DNA of 64,000 nt, from NCBI GenBank assembly GCA_050291935.1, contig JBNKKR010000003.1, forward strand, positions 62,001 to 126,000. The letters run 5' to 3'. Source of the stretch: Desulfocapsa sp050291935 (lineage in GTDB: Bacteria; Desulfobacterota; Desulfobulbia; Desulfobulbales; Desulfocapsaceae). The position numbers and the translations under genes were made by a program. Shown piece after piece: positions 60,667 through 64,000 of the stretch (the stretch's first letter is position 1; each line of letters starts with the position of its first letter). The notes beneath the pieces were generated by a model, which saw only the letters and a list, made by a program, of their open reading frames with translations, had not been told where the DNA came from and did not search any database.

Positions 60667-61809
60667 ATGGCAATTACCCTTGAAGAACGACCCGTATTTA
60701 TCATCGGCTACGAACGGTCCGGCACCACATTGCTGATGGCCATGCTTGGATGTCACCCCCGAATCGGCATTCCTGAGGTGGGCTGGTTATATCCCCGTAT
60801 CTACCCTTGGAGGCACACCTATGGCGACCTTAACGACGATGTGAATCTCAGGACAATGGCAAGCGAGATGCTATTTGGCCTCAACGACCCCTTCTGGGGC
60901 ATGGATCTGAACCCGGCCACCGCTGTTGATGAAATTCTTGGAATGATACGAGAGCGCAGTTTTGCTGGGATTTATGATGCCCTGCACCGCAGGTATCTTG
61001 CAGAAAATGGGAACAAACCGCGCTGGGGACAAAAAACTCCCAACAACCTCTATTTTGTTCCTCAGATTCTTGAGTGTTTCCCCAATGCACAATTTATTTT
61101 CATCGTAAGAGATGGAAGGGATGCAGCCGTCACCAGCCTTGCCTCCGCCTTTGGAGCAGGGAATATCTGGGGGGCTGCGCACACCTGGTCAAAAGCCAAC
61201 GATTTCGTGCAGACGTTTCGGAAGCAATACGATAACTCCATCTGGTTTGATGTCCAATATGAAACCCTGTGCAGGGAACCTGAAAAAGTCCTGCACGGTG
61301 TCTGTGAATTTTTGCAAGAAGACTATTCTCCACAAATGCTCGACTTCCACAAAACCCCAATGGGAATAAAACGTGGCAAGCAGCGGGATCATGCGCCACT
61401 GGGCCATGCTGTTTCAGACAAATATGTTGGAATTTATAAACAATTTTTAAGCCTTAACGAACAAGAAATATACGCCGCCATTGCGGGTAAAACACACCGT
61501 GAATACGGATATGAACTCGAGGTAGTAGCAAAGGATCTTTCCGAGCAGGAGGTGGCTCTTATGAAAGAGTGGGATGGCCGAATTCGCGCATCCCGCCTTG
61601 ATGGTCCTGGTGGCCATATCCTATTTGAAAGCTACCGCGATTGGCTTGTGGAAGCAAGAGAGACACGAAGAAAACAGGGGATATGGAATGACAAGGATGA
61701 TCCAAAGGAATTTCCGGTTGGGCATCCCGATGAAGAAATAATCGTGGGGTATAGAGCTTGGCGAGAGTGGAAACAACACTTCTCTATTAAGAGGAGGTAC
61801 ACACGATGA
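60667..61809 (+). CDS. PAPS-dependent sulfotransferase-family protein
   Basis: The 380-aa protein has the 5'-phosphosulfate loop YERSGTTLLMAML at residues about 13-26 and the 3'-phosphate motif IVRDGRDAAVTSL, both PAPS-binding hallmarks; the later WFDVQYETLCREPE matches family. No signal peptide, so cytosolic. The acceptor is unknown. I chose ATG 60667 with GGAGG 5 nt upstream; an earlier in-frame start adds 15 residues with no family match. Overlaps the transporter gene by 4 bp. Confidence 0.9.
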   Translation: MAITLEERPVFIIGYERSGTTLLMAMLGCHPRIGIPEVGWLYPRIYPWRHTYGDLNDDVNLRTMASEMLFGLNDPFWGMDLNPATAVDEILGMIRERSFAGIYDALHRRYLAENGNKPRWGQKTPNNLYFVPQILECFPNAQFIFIVRDGRDAAVTSLASAFGAGNIWGAAHTWSKANDFVQTFRKQYDNSIWFDVQYETLCREPEKVLHGVCEFLQEDYSPQMLDFHKTPMGIKRGKQRDHAPLGHAVSDKYVGIYKQFLSLNEQEIYAAIAGKTHREYGYELEVVAKDLSEQEVALMKEWDGRIRASRLDGPGGHILFESYRDWLVEARETRRKQGIWNDKDDPKEFPVGHPDEEIIVGYRAWREWKQHFSIKRRYTR

Positions 61810-63386
61810 GCACACAACACGGAGAAGTTGGAAGCGCCGCCATGGCTCCTACGGCAAAAGATGGCGGAGGAAAAGGATTTTTTGACTATATTACCACAAA
61901 TATCAAAGCCGGAGACGGCTCCCCGACAATGGTCCTGGGTGGTTTTTTCAGCGCCTGGGTACTGTTATTCCTCTTTCTTTTTGTCATTCCCCTGCCAGAG
62001 ATAGTTGGCAGTGACGGCACGGTCACCGCATTAAGCAGCCAGGGACGGGCCTGTCTTGCGGTAATGGTCTGGGCGTGTACCATCTGGCTCACCGAAGCCA
62101 TTCCCATCTCAATGACCGGCCTTATGATTCCGGCACTACTGGCACTCACCGGAGCGGTAAGTCATATCAAACATGCCGCCATTGCTTTTTCCCAACCCGT
62201 GGCGCTCCTCTGCCTGGCGGCCTTTATTTTTGCAGCCTTGATGATGGTTTCGGGTATCGACCGGCGTATTGCAGTTGGACTGATGAAGCGGGCCAAAATC
62301 AAGCGGGTGGGAGGTATTATCTGGACGCTTTTTGGTTTTAACATCATATTGTCACTTATCCTTCCCGCTGCAAATGCCCGCGCGGCCACCATGCTTCCGG
62401 TGGTCAATGGTATCCTTGGTCTCTTTGGCGATACGCCGGAGGAAAGAAAGGCCAAAAAAGCCATTGTTATCCAATCCATCGTCTATGGTGCCATGATCAG
62501 CGGTATTTTGATTATGACTGCCCATGTGCCCAATCTGATCATTGTTGGTCTGCTCCATACCCAACTGAATATTTCCGTTTCCTATATCGATTGGTTTATC
62601 CTCCAGGTGCCTTACCTTGGGATGTTTGTCCTCACCAACTGGTGGGTAAACAGCCAACTCAAAACGCGAAAGATTCCGATTCCAGGGGGACAGGAACGTA
62701 TTCTCAAAATGAGTGATACCATTCCACCAATGTCCTGGCAGGACTATATTATCCTTGGCGTATTTGCCATTGTCTCCCTGTTGTGGGTCACCCAGCGTAC
62801 GGTGCATAATTTACACACTGCCATGGCCATTTTGATTGGTATCATGATCATGTTTTCTCCCGGACTGTTAAGTATTAAATGGAAACAGATCCAAGACCGC
62901 ACCATTTGGGGAACCTGGGTTATGCTTTGTGGCGCACTTTCCATGTCCAAAGTTATGGGCTCATCTGGGCTTGCCGATTGGTTGGCAGCAGGCATTCATC
63001 CCCTGGTGGAAGGACATAGCTGGTGGATGATGCTTCTGATCATCCTTGCAGGAACCCAATTTATCCGCATCGGTATGCTCAGTAATATTGCGGCCATTAC
63101 CGTTCTGGCACCTATTCTTCTGGCACTTGCCCCCATGTTACACTTAAACGCCCCGGCGTTTACCATGCTGGTGGCCAATGCGGATACCTATGCCTATTTG
63201 ATGCCAACCCAGTTAACCGCAGCGGTTATCGCCTACGGAACCGGAACCTTTACCATGAGGGAATATTTTAAACTTGGCTGGATGTCTGTTCTTATTGCCA
63301 TCGCCTACACCATTTTAATAATGGCACCATGGTATGCATTACTTGGGCTCCCGGTGTGGAATCCTGCAGCGCCCTGGCCTTTTTAA
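61806..63386 (+). CDS. DASS/SLC13-family sodium:anion symporter
   Basis: The 526-aa polytopic protein has about 11-12 helices, AVMVWACTIWLTEAIPISMTGL as in CitT/SLC13 proteins, and two pseudo-symmetric re-entrant regions (LPAANARAATMLPVV and SNIAAITVLAPILLALAPM). The family imports dicarboxylates or sulfate. Coupling to a sulfotransferase (ATGA overlap) makes an organic or inorganic sulfur anion plausible, by inference. A terminator follows. Confidence 0.92.
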   Translation: MSTQHGEVGSAAMAPTAKDGGGKGFFDYITTNIKAGDGSPTMVLGGFFSAWVLLFLFLFVIPLPEIVGSDGTVTALSSQGRACLAVMVWACTIWLTEAIPISMTGLMIPALLALTGAVSHIKHAAIAFSQPVALLCLAAFIFAALMMVSGIDRRIAVGLMKRAKIKRVGGIIWTLFGFNIILSLILPAANARAATMLPVVNGILGLFGDTPEERKAKKAIVIQSIVYGAMISGILIMTAHVPNLIIVGLLHTQLNISVSYIDWFILQVPYLGMFVLTNWWVNSQLKTRKIPIPGGQERILKMSDTIPPMSWQDYIILGVFAIVSLLWVTQRTVHNLHTAMAILIGIMIMFSPGLLSIKWKQIQDRTIWGTWVMLCGALSMSKVMGSSGLADWLAAGIHPLVEGHSWWMMLLIILAGTQFIRIGMLSNIAAITVLAPILLALAPMLHLNAPAFTMLVANADTYAYLMPTQLTAAVIAYGTGTFTMREYFKLGWMSVLIAIAYTILIMAPWYALLGLPVWNPAAPWPF

Positions 63387-63413
63387 CAACCTTAACCACA
63401 CACCGTTTCACCA

Positions 63414-63452
63414 AAGATCCCCATATATGGCTATATGGGGATCTTCTTTTTT
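63414..63452 (+). terminator. Intrinsic terminator after the DASS transporter gene
   Basis: AAGATCCCCATAT (63414-63426) pairs with ATATGGGGATCTT (63433-63445) around a 6-nt loop, followed by CTTTTTTT. It closes the sulfotransferase-transporter operon 27 bp after its stop. Confidence 0.93.
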
Positions 63453-63602
63453 TATCCCCCCACAAGCCCGTCCTACAACTCAAGATTTCCGACGCAGACG
63501 ACAGACAAAACAGAAACATAACAGAATCAAAACAACATTATAACAATGCAGTGGTAGATATTGTGGCAGAATTACTATTCTACAGATTGTGGAGAACAAT
63601 AT

Positions 63603-63746
63603 ATGCTGCTGTACCTTTTTTTATTTTTGTGTGCCGTATTACTCGTTTTTCTAACCCTATTACACCTGCGCTCAACCCGAAAACGGGGCGTACCTGCCAA
63701 TGCACAACTTTTTATTGATGCGTGTAATTTGCTCAAACAAGAGTAG
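63603..63746 (+). CDS. Small single-span membrane protein (47 aa)
   Basis: From ATG 63603 the frame encodes a hydrophobic helix (LYLFLFLCAVLLVFLTLLHL) followed by a basic RSTRKRG stop-transfer and a short soluble tail ending LLKQE. GGAGA lies about 7 nt upstream. Its shape is that of a small inner-membrane protein; no family recognised. Confidence 0.5.
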   Translation: MLLYLFLFLCAVLLVFLTLLHLRSTRKRGVPANAQLFIDACNLLKQE

Positions 63747-63880
63747 AAGTCCCGGTAAATTTTTGCGGTAAAGAGGGAACCTTCACAATCATCTAAAAAG
63801 TCAATTTGTGGCCATTCATCTAATGCCCTTCTAATTCCAGAACCAATACCCTTCATCAACGTTCTTTTATAATGTTCCAT
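63742..63880 (-). pseudogene. Fragment of an AlbA/RecG-like ATP-binding protein C-terminus
   Basis: Read on the minus strand, MEHYKRTLMKGIGSGIRRAL followed by WPQIDFLDDCEGSLFTAKI matches the conserved C-terminal end of AlbA-2/RecG-like putative transcriptional regulators (GIGSGIRR...). The rest of the gene is absent; the frame begins abruptly and runs on past the usual C-terminus. Confidence 0.55.
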
Positions 63881-63936
63881 TGAAATCCTCTGTACCCAAA
63901 TCACTGGTCATGTGGACATGATCGAAAAAAACAGGT

Positions 63937-63992
63937 TTTATAGATCATAATATCGTATATAATGATCTATAAAAAAAGGATTTATAGATCAT
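63937..63992. promoter_or_regulatory. Three 12-bp operator-like words before the right-edge gene
   Basis: TTTATAGATCAT occurs at 63937-63948, inverted at 63962-63973, and direct again at 63981-63992 where it includes the first bases of the ATG at 63991. The first two form a palindrome with a 13-bp spacer containing TATCGTATATA. This looks like a repressor site covering promoter and ribosome-binding region. Confidence 0.65.
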
Positions 63993-64000
63993 GACACAAA
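63991..64000 (+). CDS. Start of a gene cut by the right edge
   Basis: ATG-ACA-CAA follows AAAAAGGA by about 10 nt and the operator-like words described above. Only three codons are visible, so no product can be named. Confidence 0.4.

Overview
The window (about 45% GC by eye) reads as chromosome of a Gram-negative anaerobe, most likely a Desulfobacterota/Desulfobulbales-type sulfate or sulfur reducer. That placement is inferred from gene content: a TolC/HlyD exporter, a 7TMR-DISM hybrid kinase, PilT/PilU, an autotransporter, a B12/radical-SAM enzyme and a DASS sulfate-type transporter. No rRNA, tRNA, CRISPR array or complete insertion sequence was seen.

Left part (1-28.6 kb). After the end of a chemoreceptor, an EamA transporter and an orphan RHH antitoxin comes a co-oriented minus-strand operon of about 26.7 kb (28617 down to 1942). 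In transcription order it encodes: an NHLM-type HlyD adaptor; a cobalamin-type radical SAM protein; a 98-aa Gly-rich small protein; two NHLM-type ABC exporters, the first with a catalytically dead C39 domain; a TolC-like outer-membrane protein; an NRPS (A-PCP-C-A-PCP); a PKS (KS-AT-KR-DH-ACP); a stand-alone enoyl reductase; an NRPS (C-A-PCP-TE); a phosphopantetheinyl transferase; and a small membrane protein. The logic is a linear assembly line: a starter acid activated by an A domain lacking the Asp that binds amino acids, then amino acid 1, one malonyl unit (reduced by KR, DH and trans-ER), amino acid 2, and TE release. An export machine normally associated with ribosomal peptides is attached. 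This is the best candidate for an undescribed system in the window.

Middle part (29-42.4 kb). ribB lies under an FMN riboswitch. A toxin-antitoxin patch follows: UPF0175 with a truncated PIN partner, and higBA, bracketed by a 144-bp direct duplication. Then come an autotransporter with three internal repeats of about 200 aa, a large 7TMR-DISM hybrid histidine kinase, a PemK/MazF module, and a pilT-pilU pair.

Right part (42.7-64 kb). A complete C-P lyase operon (phnCDEGHIJKLM, a broken hexapeptide transferase, phnN, DUF1045) sits behind a terminator-like leader hairpin. A DUF4143 ATPase and a transposase remnant follow, enclosed by 35-bp direct repeats. Next is a fused anthranilate-synthase-type gene with a classic Trp leader peptide and terminator. 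After it come a tandem REP-like palindrome (also found in frame inside the NRPS gene at 17.3 kb), a two-component system, a Crp/Fnr regulator, a sulfotransferase coupled to a DASS transporter, and a right-edge gene start preceded by three copies of a 12-bp operator-like word.
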